64,000 nucleotides of DNA from Endotrypanum monterogeii (GCA_000333855.2 CM007327.1:1-64000); one strand, 5' to 3'. Counted from the stretch's first letter, positions 1-12,168 are shown. Numbers and translations are program-made. The notes: generated from the sequence alone by a model not told the origin.

Positions 1-971
1 GCCTGCGTCGAGTAGAGCGGCAGGTCGCACCGCGCACCCGCCACCGCAGCAAAGGCCTTCGCGGACGTTGCCCACTTCCATTTCCGGGCCCTGGCAGTCG
101 ACAGGATCAGGTCGGTGCATGCCGCCAAAAAGTGCATGAGCATCTGCTCCAATTTCATTCATTTGATTCGCATCAACCATCGCAGGTGGTGTGTGCGAGT
201 ATCTGGCCTCACCACACTCCTTGCCAGCTGTGAGATGTGTGGCGGTTTGGCGGCGAAGAGCAACCAGCTTCTCGGGCAGACCGCCGCCTCCTCTTCTTGC
301 GAAAGAGGTCTACCCTGCACGTTTGAAGGAATCGGGTGGAGGTCCTCGAGCGCACGCATTGCGTCTGTCGAGATGCTCGCGTCGGCATCCACGTACCCAT
401 CACCGTTTGAGTTTCCTGGAACCCTGTACGTCTCACCTTCGCCATCGCCACCGTGGATCGGATCGCCGTCGGTGCAATCACCTGGCCATATTTTTCTTCT
501 TACCAGAAGAGGCTGTTGATCCTCCGACCGACCCTGATGCGCCTCCGTCGCTGCATTTCGCGGTAGAGGCACATATCGCGACGCGTGGCGTGGTGCACGC
601 TGTCGTTTGGATGACTGGTGGTGCACCAAAGTCGCGGAAACGTACACACCCACGGTCGCTGGTATATTCCCCGAGATGCCCAGCGCTGTGCCATCAACCG
701 TGGAGGTTGCATGTTTGGCAGGCACGCTGCCTTGTGATATCTCAGTCTTCGCCTCGGCACGTGCAACGACACTGGCCATCAGCATATCTTCATCATCAGA
801 TGTAAATTCGCTCGACCTTATAGCGCGCGCTTTGTTTCCTTTTGTGCATGAGGTGCTCTGTACTGTTTTTCTGCCACTTTTCTTTGCAGCATGTCGCCTT
901 GGAAGTGGGGCATCCATTGCGGATCTCTCTGGACGTCTCCGATAAGGTGCTTTTGACGCGGGTGCAAGCAT
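1..971 (-). pseudogene. Recombinase-like fragment with an in-frame stop
   Basis: One minus-strand frame runs from 971 to the window edge with a single internal stop (TGA, 161-159). Its right part is basic, then acidic and serine-rich, with S-D-D-E-D-M-L-M-A-S-V near 790-760. Its left part, beyond the stop, contains R-K-W-K-W-A-T-S-A-K-A-F and then A-G-A-R-C-D-L-P-L-Y. That arrangement recalls the helical core-binding region in front of the catalytic domain of tyrosine recombinases in trypanosomatid elements. The catalytic R-H-R-Y region would lie to the left of the window and cannot be seen. The plus-strand frame at 191-805 is taken to be its shadow. The family assignment is tentative. Confidence 0.4.
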
Positions 972-1224
972 TTGTGAGGCGCGCTTTGCGAGCTAAACTC
1001 GATTTATATGTTTTCGCACCGCTCCCCCTTTTTTTTTTCTAGGTGGTGGTTTCGGAGTACGTACTCGCGTCTTGTTTGTGCGATTAGAATCGTATTTCGG
1101 GTTTGTGGATTTCGTTGTGCGCCGCTCGCCTTCACCGACATGGAGACTGTCCCTCTGTCGGTGTACATCTATTTTTTCTCACGTACGGTGCGTGCACGAA
1201 CTCGTCGTAAAAGAAATCCTTCTG

Positions 1225-1599
1225 TTACACCGGGTGCTGCATCAGAATTTTCCTCACATTTTCGAAGGAATTATTCGCGTGATGAATGATATTGCGACGC
1301 CGCATGCACTTCGCCATATCGTGGCAATGGTCAATTTGTATGTCGAGCTGACTGCCGAAAAATACCGCGGACATATACAAACCGCAGTGGTCGCTATAGC
1401 GTTCCTGACGGGGTCGAAATTCCTTCCCCAAACGCAGAGCCGGCCAAACCATATGAAAATGTTTGCGCAGTTTGTCTTCAACTATGGGAGAGGGTGCCGA
1501 GTCGTAAATGTTCAGCCGTATGTCTCTTGAGTCACATTCTCTTCTCCCCAAAAACTCTGCGATCCAGTGTCTCATCATAGATATTGGGAAATAAATCAC
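1225..1599 (-). pseudogene. C48 (Ulp1/SENP-like) cysteine peptidase fragment
   Basis: This 124-codon minus-strand segment has the order of residues expected of a C48 peptidase core: R-H-W-I near the start (histidine), N-I-Y-D-S-A-P-S about 20 residues later (aspartate), then R-Q-E-R (glutamine) and S-D-H-C-G-L-Y (cysteine followed by glycine). Q-to-C spacing is one residue longer than in typical Ulp1. Such domains deconjugate SUMO/NEDD8 in cells and also occur in eukaryotic transposons and retroelements. Here the frame has no good start, is joined to the upstream frames only by frame changes, and lies among other decayed pieces, so it is treated as a remnant of an element gene. Confidence 0.45.
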
Positions 1600-2151
1600 G
1601 CCGTGATGGTTTAGCTTTTCCGTGAGTTCCTACGCACGTTTCCAGTCTAGGTGCACCATTGTGTTTGACGGAGCCATCCATTTTGGGTGGGAGGGGGTAT
1701 GCGTTGTAGATTGCATCGAGATCGATATTCGATGTTTTTCCTCCGAGCATATCACCGCCCAACATCTTGTGTGCAAAAGATTGTGCGACACCGAGTATAT
1801 TCCTTCGGTTGTACGAGGTGTCCTCCTGCAAAACGTCGGCTGTGGCTGTGTCGTGCGTTCTTGTTGTTTTTGCTTCACCTCCACAATACAAAGATTGCCG
1901 ACCCTCTTTGGAGCCCTCTCCGCGGCCACCCCTGTATCCAGCGCCTCGTCCCTTATACCTCTGTGTGCGTCCTCAGTAGCATTTTGTGAAACTACGAGGA
2001 CATGAAGCGGCGCGGTCACCCAACAGTCGTTGAAGTATTGCGCGACCCTCCGTGTTGAGAGCGTTGATCTCATTCGCCAGCTTGTGGTAGTGGGCTGCCG
2101 ACTCCCTCCGACTGACAAAGTCCAGTGCTCTGATTTGCTATCCTTCTGCAC
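1532..2151 (-). pseudogene. Frameshifted reading-frame fragment of the same element
   Basis: Two overlapping minus-strand frames (2151-1630 and 1891-1532) each look coding over part of their length. The first reads well around 2010-1900 (V-L-V-V-S-Q-N-A-T-E-D-A-H-R-G-I), the second around 1830-1560 (S-Y-N-R-R-N-I-L-G-V-A-Q-S-F-A-H-K-M-L). A frameshift near 1890-1830 would connect them, and the second leads straight into the C48-like segment. No domain is recognised. The pieces probably belong to the same ancestral ORF as 1225-1599. Confidence 0.35.
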
Positions 2152-2627
2152 CCAGCATCGATGCGTAAGGAGCTCCGCTCTCGATATTCCTGGCTCTTCT
2201 ATTCATTTATTTGATGGGACTCTTCGAGTGTGATCTGGAGGAAGTGTGCAATCGCTCCGTGTGCGGAGCACAGGTACTTGGTTGCTTTTTTTTTTGAGAA
2301 GTTCACGCCACCGTGGCATGTTTGCTGTGATGGAGATCGCGACTTGAACATTGTAGTATAGCTAACGTGATGTTCGCGCATCTTGACTGTATATACATAT
2401 ATATATGTGTGTGTTGAATCACAGTGCGATCCCCTGATCACAGATCAGCTGCTCAATCCCCGGCACCGTCATGTCGAGCAGCGCCGCTACTGATGCTGCC
2501 AAAATTGGCATCACTTGTACTAAGATTGCCGACTCCAAGTTGGATTTATACCCCTCCAACGGGTTTGTCGCCTCGCGTAGCTACAACATGATTTTTGTCT
2601 TTTGTGTGTGTGCCTCAACAAGGCGCT

Positions 2628-3090
2628 TCAGGTATATGTGTGCGCTAAGATGGTTTGACACATTATCGAGAAAATCGTGTCACTGCTTGACGATATAGAG
2701 GCGAGCATGTCCTCCATATCTACTACCAACGCTGACGTCATCGCCATCCACGACTCTTGAAGGCCGCTGTGCCCAAAGCACCTTGAAGGTATATTTTTTC
2801 TTCCACGCTGTGAGCTCAACTAAAAATGTGTCGATACTCAGGCAGTTTCCCATCTTATCCACCAATGCCTCCGACGTGAGTTGGTCGGCTAGTCCCATGG
2901 CACGCGCCTTGGGTGATGGGGAGAATTTCTTAGCGGACTTGGAAACAGTTCGTATATGTTTTGGTTTCTTTGTTTCTCTGAGGAAGCTGAGTGAGCCCCA
3001 CCTGACTACTTCATTTGTATCCACTCCAATGCGATAGTCAAGAAGGTAAAACGGTAAGGATATTCCAAGAGATTCCGGCAATTCACGCAT
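2628..3090 (-). pseudogene. Unrecognised decayed reading frame (element remnant)
   Basis: The 3090-2680 minus frame is 136 codons with balanced composition. It contains R-I-G-V-D-T-N-E-V-V-R-W-G-S-L and K-A-R-A-M-G-L-A-D-Q-L-T. Near 2750 a second frame (2819-2628) reads better, with a serine-rich acidic stretch D-M-E-D-M-L-A-S-I-S-S-S-S-D, which suggests a frameshift. No family is recognised. Position and strand fit the rightmost surviving part of the element to its left. Confidence 0.3.
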
Positions 3091-4931
3091 CCACTCTCAC
3101 AGGTTCAGAACTTGCACCCACAGAGCGTATATGGGTTCCAGGGAGACGGGCCCCAAAAAGCCGACCTCCTACAGACCAGACGACGAGTACAGGGTAAACA
3201 CATGGCTCCCTTAGGAGCGTCCAGGAACAGAGACTCCAAATGAGTCCATTGAGGCTCTCAAATCAGAGCGCCATTCACCCTTCGGGTACGTGACCGCACA
3301 CCCTTCCCGGGCAAACCCCCGATCTTTTGCACTTCGATACGAACCCCTCTGAGAAAACTATCTACCCTTTGACAGACCCCCACCCCACCCGCCCATCATA
3401 GACTTTGTCAATGTAATGACACCGACCCACACCCGTGCATGTAGCCTTCACTCCATCAGTACCGCAGTCAAACGTTGCAGTAGAAAAAGTATATCTGCAC
3501 AGCTTTGATAAAGCTGGTTGCAGAGCAAATCCTACTTGTCTACCACACTACGCCAAGACAACCACCTTTACAGCAGTACTGACGTTGAGGTGAAGGTTGT
3601 TGCTAAAGGCTCACATGCTTGCAGTGACTCCTTGTTGTGATGATGCGCCGGAGAACGTAGTGTAGAGAAGCAGGTGCTTCCCTTGAAGTGATTGCAGATA
3701 AAGAAAAACTGATGTCACCAACAAAACGCGCAAAGCGCCCTGTTCCGTCAACCTTCGGCTACCCATGTGGACACCACAAAAGGTAGTAGATTTTTCATAA
3801 ACCTGCACAAAGGGCATCTGACCTAGGCGAGTGACTCATATTTTCTTCACCTCTGGCCACCTCCCTACCTCTGAAATTATTGGTGATCCACATCTTCAAG
3901 CAAAGAGCACGATAAAGCATTTTTGAACCTCGCACCGCTCTGTTGAGAGCTAGACTTGGCAAGATCTCTGTTTTAGAATACCACCAATAACCATGGAAGA
4001 ATAACTGCTACAGCCGTTCATTTGAAGAATGCACAGCTCGGCAATCGGGGACGGTTGAGCACTACAGAAAAGGCATTGGGCTTCTCGGATTGCAATCCTC
4101 TGAACGTGTAGGAGCACGGCATGTTTGATAGAGGCAGTGATTTATCGGCTCCTCGCAGCGGCGTCGCCGAAGACCCCCAAACGCAGCAGCAAAAATATGT
4201 GAGTTCCTCATCAAACAACGCACTGCCACGAGCCTTCCGGGGAAGAAAAGACGCTTCCCGTCACTATGTGACGAGCTCTACGATTTTTTCTGTGGAGTGC
4301 AGCGCCGTGTGAGTGCCCGGTGTGTGTCCGATGACGACCCCCGAGTAGTTGTTGGTGCAACCCTCCGTCAAGTGCTGGGCGCTGATCACCTCCGCACATA
4401 TGCTTGTCAGTGAAAGCGTCTCCGTGAATCTACGGGAGAATGTAAAGCAGTGAGTATAGAAAGTCATAAATACCCCGGAATCGCAGTTTGAAACTGAATA
4501 TACTCCCCCTCTGGGGTCACTCTGTACTCCTCATCGGTTGAGAACATGAACACCCTCCATCGATTACGATGATAAGGAAAAGGAGCGTGATTGATAACGG
4601 CCGCCCAAGAAATCGAGAAACTCAAACAAAAGCAGCGTGTGCTCCTACGTGATCGAATGTACCATGCTAGCAGATAATCCTGGAGAGGCAAAAGAGCAGC
4701 AATAAGACCCTCTCCAGGGTGAGAACACGCATGGCACCCGGGAGCCTTCAAGTAAGCTGTAACCACGCCTCACGCGCCACAGCTTGCAGATGGACTTACT
4801 GCACAAAAGGAAGAAAAAATGTTGTCGAAAGACCCCAAGAGGAAAACTGGTGCTTCGCAATATACCAATAGAGTGTTGCGTAGCAGCTACATAAGTTACA
4901 CGAAACATGTCCTTTCCCTTTTCACCCCTCC

Positions 4932-4964
<33 letters not shown>

Positions 4965-6335
4965 CTCGGCCTGCACAGCAAGGCACCCAACCACGCAAGA
5001 AAAACGGGTGCAAGGTGAAGCCTATTAGGCTTGCACAACCTCGCTTGATTACCAGGAATCATGAGAAACACATCGGCACTTATCTCATGGGATGTGTGCT
5101 TACCACGCTGCTACATCTGTAGAGTCTCAAATATTGATAAACGCGGGCGAGCGTAACCGGAACGAGAGAGCGTCCCCACCGAAGCGCGCATACGTCACAT
5201 TTCCGTAAAAAAAAAAACCTGCGACCATCCAGCGTCATCAGGGTGCACAGAACGAAGAGAGAAGGCAGAGGACCGTGATAAAATTAGTACGAGAACTTCG
5301 ACCCATTCTGTACAAGGGAAGGTGAAATAGAAATATATATAAGAGCCCGAGAAAGGAATGCAGCTTTGAAGTAGAGCGCTCTTTGTGTTTCTGGCAGACG
5401 AGGCAGCGAGCGTCTTTGACAAATTTTCTGGACCGCTGTATTCTGTTCCTCGCACTAGAAGCAGACGATGGTCGCACGGTGTTCGAAGATTTGCACGACA
5501 CTACGATCGCAGATAACGGAGACTGTTGGAAGAACTGTGGAGCACACCCATCGAGCACTGAGTGAACCAACAATAGTTCTAGCGCAAAGATGTACATGCT
5601 CACTTCCCCCCTTTGGGGATCACATTACTGTGAGAGTGGGACATCGTTTTGCGTGCGTACGCATGATGGAATGCCTTCCCGAACTGCCCCTCAGGACCAA
5701 GGGACGTGCCAGATGCATGCTTCGCAGAAGGCTATGATGGAAGCAAAAGAGTGCCTCATTGTGCCTGTACAAGTTCTGGTGATGCCAACAAGAAGCACGA
5801 CGATAGACTAAGATGCCTCCTAAGTCAACATTGCTTTTCGGTAGAGAAAAGTGGCGGTGGAGGTAGGACAAATTTGAAGTGGAGGGTAACGGAAGCAATG
5901 AAGGTCGACTGTCCAGGGAAAACCTGAAGACTAGCGGAGAGCACCTCACATACTCAGAAGAGCATGAGAAAGCTGAGGAGGTGAGAATCTTGATTTGGGT
6001 GCATTTACGATCGATACCGGCACTTTCCAGTCAAAGAAAGCAATGCTCCTGGAGGAGGACTCGTCGACATAAGCTTTGGATTTCATCAGACAGTGTATAC
6101 GTTTTGTGGGAAAGGGAGTTGTTTAACCCAATGCAGTACTAGTATTCATCATCGGTCGAAAACATAAAAAATCAACGAAAAAGTGCTTGTTGCGTGCAAA
6201 AAGCAGACACACCGAAGACAAAGAAATAATCAAAGAGGGAAAAGTGCAAGGCAAGACGACGAGTTGTACATCGAGTATGAGGCAACCGTTGATAACAGGT
6301 CAACACTAAAGCAGAAAAGTCGAAAGATCAACCCC
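3091..6335. other. Spacer downstream of ATG7 with no recognised gene
   Basis: This 3.2 kb stretch has no reading frame that looks coding; the longest (about 120 codons) lack ATG starts or are low complexity. Its right part must contain the ATG7 3' UTR, which is read leftwards. It contains a 28-base (AC)n tract (4937-4964) and C-rich patches around 3370-3390. No tRNA or other RNA gene was recognised. Confidence 0.6.
4937..4964. repeat. (AC)14 microsatellite
   Basis: Uninterrupted AC dinucleotides, 28 bases. Confidence 0.95.
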
Positions 6336-8513
6336 TTAATCACCAGATTCATCGTCAGAGCTCCAGCGCATCTCCTCGATATCTGCCTCCCATTTTGCCT
6401 TCAGCTCCTTCACCCCACAAACATCCTCGATCAACGGTGGACTGTTGACGCACTGCAGAAGAAACTCAACCCCTCTCTCTTGGTACGCCTGCAAAAGTGC
6501 CTCGGCGCAGCAAGTGCAGATGTGATTTCTCTCACCACAGAGGTGTTGCATCGTGTGAGAAAAGACACTTCCGCGAATCTGTTGAGGAATGACCCCGAGG
6601 CGGCACCTCCCTTGGTCATTTTTGTCTACTGCAGATTCGCGAAAAGCTGGGCACCGAAAACCACTCGGATGCTGATATAACTGAGCCAGCAGTTCCACTG
6701 CGATGGCCGACGCGATGGAAGACACAGCTGGTCGAGTTACGGTACACTGCTCATCCAACGCACGGAAGCTAAGACTGTCTGTGGGACCTACGATGTCGCT
6801 GCAGAAGTAACATCCCAGGGCAGTTTGTGTCGTGTCAGTGCATTCAAACTCCCCCACAGCGTTGGAGCGAGAAGTCTTCGCCGGCACGCCATGACGCATT
6901 ACCACGTATGTGTCAAAACCGAGGGCAACATTGATCACCGGTGTTCCAGCTGCTGCAGCAATGATGGTTGGCATCCAACGAGCCTCCCGCGAATCAGTGA
7001 GGAGGAACACGACATCGCTCTCAGCGATCAGTTCCTCTAGTCGGTGAATATCGCCCAACGCCTCATCTGTCTTCGCCTCATCGATGCGATGGCCTGGCAT
7101 ATGAATTGTTAACGGTATAGGGCGCACCACCGCAGAGGGGATGATGGCGCGAATAGCCTCGGCCGCCGCATCCACCTTTGATTTTCCATCTTTGGCTGCC
7201 TCAAAAGTGAACAAGGACTGACGTGCTAAATTGGAGAAGGAGACACAGCCACGGTCAACCAGTGTGATGTCACGCACTCCCCACATTAACAAGTTTCGGG
7301 CCACATTACAGCCCAAGGTGCCGGTGCCCAAAAGTAGCGCTTTGCATTTACCGATCTGCTCCAACGCTAGGGAAGGCAACACGCGCCACTTCATCAGCTC
7401 CAAGTTGAAACGAGAATCGCTGTCAGCCCGCTGAAGAGGATTGATAAAGGCTCCCAGACTCAAGCTTTCCATCTTTTTCTTACGCCACCCAGAGACCTTG
7501 AGAAAGGGAAACTCCTCTTTCCACTTTACATGTGCCAAGTCGGCAGACGATGAGCCAGTGAGACGCTCTCGGAGAGACGCAACGAGCGACTCCTCAAGCG
7601 CATCAAACTTCAAGTTTACAAAGACACTCTTGGTTTTTCCCCCAGAGCGCAGCGCGTACACGCAGAGGGTTGTGAGAGTTGGCACTGCGAGTCGCAGACA
7701 CGTGATAACATTTCTTACTGGTAAGCTAAGGCTTTCTTTAGTGTCCGAAAAGTCGAACACGCACACAACAACGCTGCTACCTTTTTTACTGGATGCTGTG
7801 ACGAAAGCAGTCGGCGAAAAGGAGATGAACTCGACCTCGTCACTGGAAATGACAGCCAGAAATGGGTTGCAGGCTCGTTTGGGGTGCCGAATGAGTCGGT
7901 CGATGCTGTGGCGATACATCAATTGTGCAGCCTCAGCAGAAAATGGAAGAGTAGGTGATTCACCCTGCACAAGAGAATCCACTAGCAAAGCACTATCCAC
8001 CGCTATGCACGGGAAAGCCTCTTTGTGGAAAAAGCAGTACGTCTTTGCATCAATATATGTATACATGCAAAGGCTAGCAAATGGCATGTTGGCCCAAGCG
8101 TCCTCCTCATCCTCAGCGCTATCATACAACGTCAATGCTGGCGCCAAGAGTATTCTCGCCACCATTGCAAGTAGGGCGCCCCTCGAATCCAAGGTCTTGA
8201 ACGTTTCCACGAAGTTGAAGTTTTTCACTGTTCCTTGCAGCTGCACGCTCACAAATTCGGCAGTACTTTCCGCCAGGTTCTGGTAAAGTGTTGATGAATT
8301 CAAGCTGTCGGCACTCAAGTGCACCAGATTCTGAGGAGACAAAAACGTGCGTTCGGACACATTCACGCGCATTATGCCAACAAGTTCAGCATGCGGCTCC
8401 TCGAGCCGCCATTCAGTCAGCTTGAGCTGCCGAAGTTTTTCCCAGAACCCTATGTCAACGGACAGCTGAAAGTCCGAGAAAGTGAGATGCGACCTACCTT
8501 TTGAGGTGCTCAT
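6336..8513 (-). CDS. ATG7: ATG7, E1-like activating enzyme of autophagy
   Basis: Activates ATG8 and ATG12 by adenylation and thioester formation for autophagosome growth; cytosolic. The protein has 725 residues, close to the usual 600-700, and starts at ATG (8513). The N-terminal half (about 1-340) matches the ATG7-specific E2-recruiting domain. It is followed by the E1 nucleotide-binding motif L-G-T-G-T-L-G-C-N (about 395-403), the S-N-L-A-R-Q-S-L-F crossover region, and the catalytic cysteine in L-D-E-Q-C-T-V-T-R-P (about C590). C-Y-F-C and C-T-C-C pairs could bind zinc. The acidic tail ends in S-S-D-D-E-S-G-D. It is the only intact gene on the minus strand and lies left of the strand-switch region. 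The glycine-rich motif has T where most ATG7 have A (G-T-G for G-A-G). From memory this is also the first annotated gene of Leishmania chromosome 7. Confidence 0.92.
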   Translation of the reverse strand: MSTSKGRSHLTFSDFQLSVDIGFWEKLRQLKLTEWRLEEPHAELVGIMRVNVSERTFLSPQNLVHLSADSLNSSTLYQNLAESTAEFVSVQLQGTVKNFNFVETFKTLDSRGALLAMVARILLAPALTLYDSAEDEEDAWANMPFASLCMYTYIDAKTYCFFHKEAFPCIAVDSALLVDSLVQGESPTLPFSAEAAQLMYRHSIDRLIRHPKRACNPFLAVISSDEVEFISFSPTAFVTASSKKGSSVVVCVFDFSDTKESLSLPVRNVITCLRLAVPTLTTLCVYALRSGGKTKSVFVNLKFDALEESLVASLRERLTGSSSADLAHVKWKEEFPFLKVSGWRKKKMESLSLGAFINPLQRADSDSRFNLELMKWRVLPSLALEQIGKCKALLLGTGTLGCNVARNLLMWGVRDITLVDRGCVSFSNLARQSLFTFEAAKDGKSKVDAAAEAIRAIIPSAVVRPIPLTIHMPGHRIDEAKTDEALGDIHRLEELIAESDVVFLLTDSREARWMPTIIAAAAGTPVINVALGFDTYVVMRHGVPAKTSRSNAVGEFECTDTTQTALGCYFCSDIVGPTDSLSFRALDEQCTVTRPAVSSIASAIAVELLAQLYQHPSGFRCPAFRESAVDKNDQGRCRLGVIPQQIRGSVFSHTMQHLCGERNHICTCCAEALLQAYQERGVEFLLQCVNSPPLIEDVCGVKELKAKWEADIEEMRWSSDDESGD

Positions 8514-11500
8514 GCTGCTGATGGATCAGCCTTTGGATTGGTGAATTTGCCTCTTTGCACAAGGAGTTCGAGAAAACCGCGTACCTGAACCGAAGCAGAC
8601 AAAATGATGAAAGAGGATGAAGTTGAAGAATACTAAAAGAGTGACTAATAACCACAGAAGAAAAGCATTTTTTTTGTGTGTCGGGACGAGAACAAAGAAA
8701 TGGTCAAGGACAGAGCATCGTCGCTTGTTCGCACAGCGACCGGAATAGGTATTTAAACTGTTACCCAGACTCATAAAAGGGCTGACGCACAGGAGTAGCG
8801 TATACAACTGGCCTTCTTCAAAAGTATGTTCACTGGTGCACATGTACATGTGCACTTTATACAAATATGAGTTCTAACGATTCACACCGGACAGACTTCT
8901 ACATAGGGAAAAACGTGTGTGGAAGGATTGTGATGAATCGCTGACGCCTTACGCGGAGCGGGCAGAGAAAAACTTGGGAAAGTGAGCAGCAAAAGCACTC
9001 TGAAAAGAAAAAAAGAAGATATCCCTAGTACTCAAGAATACGAGTGATTTGTCACTACATCGCTTGATTTCCACGAAAACAACGGTACAAAGAGAGATTC
9101 GGAGAGCGTGCTAAGTCAGAGAGGCTGAATTGAAGGAGCACGAAAAAGCGCTCCTTTTCCTATGAATCGGTTCGGGGTTTTGAGCAAGAGGGGTAAAAGA
9201 TAAACCGGGCTTTCTTTCGCTGCGTCAGTGCGTGATTACGTGTATTCGAGGAAAAGCCGCACCTTAGAGGGGGAGGCCCATCTCACCGCTACATTATGAT
9301 CAGAGCTACATTTATCGGTAATATCTTTGATATCTCTTAAACAAATGCGGAGTAGCACACGAGCCTGAAGTGAGGAAAAAGGAAATGCATTCCTGACAGG
9401 CTTTTGTGCTCCAAAGTGACCTGATAAGAACTAAGAACTGTCAAGAAATGCTTGATCACATCTTTCAGCCGCAGTCAGTACATCGTCCAAGACTCGGGTG
9501 TTGCGGCAAGCCACTTATAAAAGCATAATCACATCTGTGTATAGATATTAGCCGAATCACAAGGCACAGATTAGGCTATCAGACCAGAACTCCTAAAAGC
9601 CGTCCTCGAATTGACGCCAGACTCAAAGTGTGTTTTGTACCGCAGAGTGACTCAAATGGACACTGGTAGCCAAACGTTTTTATTGCACTCTTGAATGACG
9701 ATCTGCTTGCGATCCCCGAGCTTGGATTCCTTTTCATTGGAAGACCTTTACTATGTCTCTGGTGAGGGTAGTATACATCCCCACATCGGGGATCCTCTGT
9801 CGCCGAGGGGAGAAAAGCAATACACATCGACCCCTAAGAACTCCCCATACCTTATTCCATACCAGACCGAGCTGAGAAAAGAAGTGCCACCGAACAGGGA
9901 GGTATAGGTACTGAATGCTGTCCAATTCAGTTCCATCAGCAGAAGGTACACCAGGATCCAATATACTTCACGGCAACAAATCTCAAAAATCCGAAGGTTA
10001 ACTAGGGACGTTGTACGAAAGAGACTGATGAAATTGATGTCGAAGTCAGGTTCATCAGACCCTATTACTTTCCAAGTGAATCACTCGATATCGGCTGAGC
10101 GTCCTGCTGGTTTTCAGGAGCTTACTATCTTTGTGAAGACTTATGGCTGCGATACCTACTACCACATGAGAAAAAAAAACAGAAGTAGCAGAACGTCGGA
10201 CCGTCGGCACTGTCGCATAAGACACTGCACAAGGACCCAATTTTCCCGGGCAGAAGCATCACTAGAATTTCGAAAATGAAAAACGACAAGAGAGCAGCTT
10301 CGCTACAGGAAGCACCACGAACAAAAGACATAGAAACTCTACCTTACCGAAGAAGACGAAAGAACCATCATTAGCAAAGACACTATAAGTGTTTGCATTG
10401 ATTGTCTCCTTGTGATCGATACAGAAATTTCGAAAAATGAAGTTGTGGTACTATCTACAAATATCCCTCAGAGAACATTAAGTCATCAAACAGTAAAAAT
10501 CAACGTTTGTCCTTGTTACTGAAGAGAAACCTCTAGTAGTGGAGAACAGTGACTGGTGTGGGTAACATCAGGAAGGAGAGACTCATTAAACGGTAAGATT
10601 AAAAGGTGAGAGCATCTTCATTAAAGGAAAGAAGTGCTCAGCCACGTGGACTTACTGCCTCTCGCGACGAAGGAGCTACCAGATCAAGTACCCGAGTCCT
10701 CAGCATGTAATACCACATAACAATGTTTACGGTGCCTTAGCACGATAAACATCAAAGATGTAAAAATTTTTCGGGGTTCAAGAGACAGAATCTCTACAAA
10801 CAAATATGAGGAGGAGTTCAGAATGACAAAAAGAGAAGCTGTGGGGTAGAAAAAAAGGGGGTAGTCAATACATCACGACGCAGATGCATGAAGGGAGTAA
10901 ATGAAGAAACAGGTATGAAGAATAACCATAGCGAGTGCAGGACACGTCAACTATAAAACAAAACATGTAGGGGGTCCAATTCACCATGAGACAAAGAGAT
11001 CAAATCACCATGTTCAAAGGTGTTCAGCCCTATGGCTTGTGGCGGAAAACAGGGGGCTTCTCAGCTGGTAGTCGGCTTCTCTGCTGTCTCATTGAAAAAC
11101 AACCTGGCCCAAGCACATGAGACGGTGAAGTTCTCGGCACTCACGGTCCACAGCTTGTCAGGTTGTCGGACGACACAACTGAACTCTTGATGGGGTCTCC
11201 TGATGTTAATTGAAAACCGCTGACTATGATGTCATCAACCAAATTCCACAGCGTTTTATGGAGCATATTAAAGCCGGTGTCACGCAACAAGGAGATCTGT
11301 TTTGTACTTCTACAATGGTGTGGCACGGCGTCTCGTTGTCAAGGTTCCGAATGCTTGGGTGCTGTGGAAACCAAAGGGGTTTGAGCACAACTGTTAGCGT
11401 GGTGAAAAGGGGGGCCCGTTGAGCTTGGCGTGGGGTCTCACATATTAACGCGGAACAATTCAATCGTTATCACTCGTTCAAATGATTCAATCATTCTCGC

Positions 11501-11807
11501 CTTACTAAGGCGTGTGGGTTTCTTGAAAAGAAGATGCCTACACATCAGCGTCATGACCTGAAAAGAAAAAAAAGGTTTGCAAGGATAGTAACAAAATTTT
11601 CCGGTAATAGCAAGGAAAACGCCCGAGCACTTGCAGCTGCTGGTTACAACGCCTTTGGTGAGGTGGTGAATCTTAGTCAGCGGTTACGCTGCCCATGATG
11701 GAGTCAAAGATCGCCGCCCACCGCTTGTTCACGGAGCGCGTCAGCAGTTGAATGGGACCTGGTGAAAAGGAGTTGGCAAATGAACTCGCAATTCTCTCGG
11801 CGCTTCA

Positions 11808-11816
11808 CCCCCCCCC
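11808..11816. other. C9 homopolymer in the strand-switch region
   Basis: Nine C in a row, followed 340 bases later by a G run on the same strand. Candidate sequence feature of the bidirectional start region. Confidence 0.5.
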
Positions 11817-12158
11817 AGCTGATAACACGGAGTTTAGTTTCTGTGAACTGGTGAACAGGTTGTAGCATAGATCAACTCGTGATTCGAACACCGTTGGCGT
11901 GCAATTAAGAGCCCCTTCAGGTGGCTGGCTATGGTGATTGAGTCTCGTTCCATAACAGTCTTTTTTTTTCTCGTGTACTGAGACCTGATCGCTTTTTGCT
12001 GCTCCCAATAAATCTGAGTTACGCAGCAGACTTGAAAGTTTTTAAGTATCCATTTCCCATTACTCCACTACCAAGCTGCCTTCAACGAACTCAGTATTCC
12101 CGCCATCGGTGAAATCAGGACGGCGTGTCCCGATTTCCAACAACATTGAAGGCACAAA

Positions 12159-12168
12159 GGGGGGGGGG
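12159..12168. other. G10 homopolymer in the strand-switch region
   Basis: Ten G in a row in an otherwise AT-rich spacer. With the C run at 11808 it gives opposite G-strands pointing into the two transcription units. Confidence 0.5.

Larger units (their letters stand above)
1..3090 (-). mobile_element. Decayed mobile element, possibly TATE-like, open at the left edge
   Basis: Several minus-strand reading frames in succession read like protein but are broken by stops and frame changes. Read from right to left they are 3090-2628, 2151-1532, 1599-1225 and 971-1. The leftmost segment ends in a pattern resembling the core-binding region of tyrosine recombinases (W-x-W-x-T, then A-G-A-x-x-D-L-P-L-Y), and the 1599-1225 segment carries a C48/Ulp1-like catalytic pattern. 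Mobile elements with tyrosine recombinases (TATE, DIRS/VIPER) are known from trypanosomatid subtelomeres. Assignment to TATE is inference; no terminal repeats are visible and the element continues beyond position 1. Confidence 0.5.

Noticed and set aside
191..805. 204-codon plus-strand frame at the left edge
   Set aside because: No ATG at its start and Arg/Pro/Ser/His-heavy; explained by the opposite-strand element frame.
7441..8286. 281-codon plus-strand frame
   Set aside because: It lies fully opposite ATG7 and has no domain; a shadow of the real gene.
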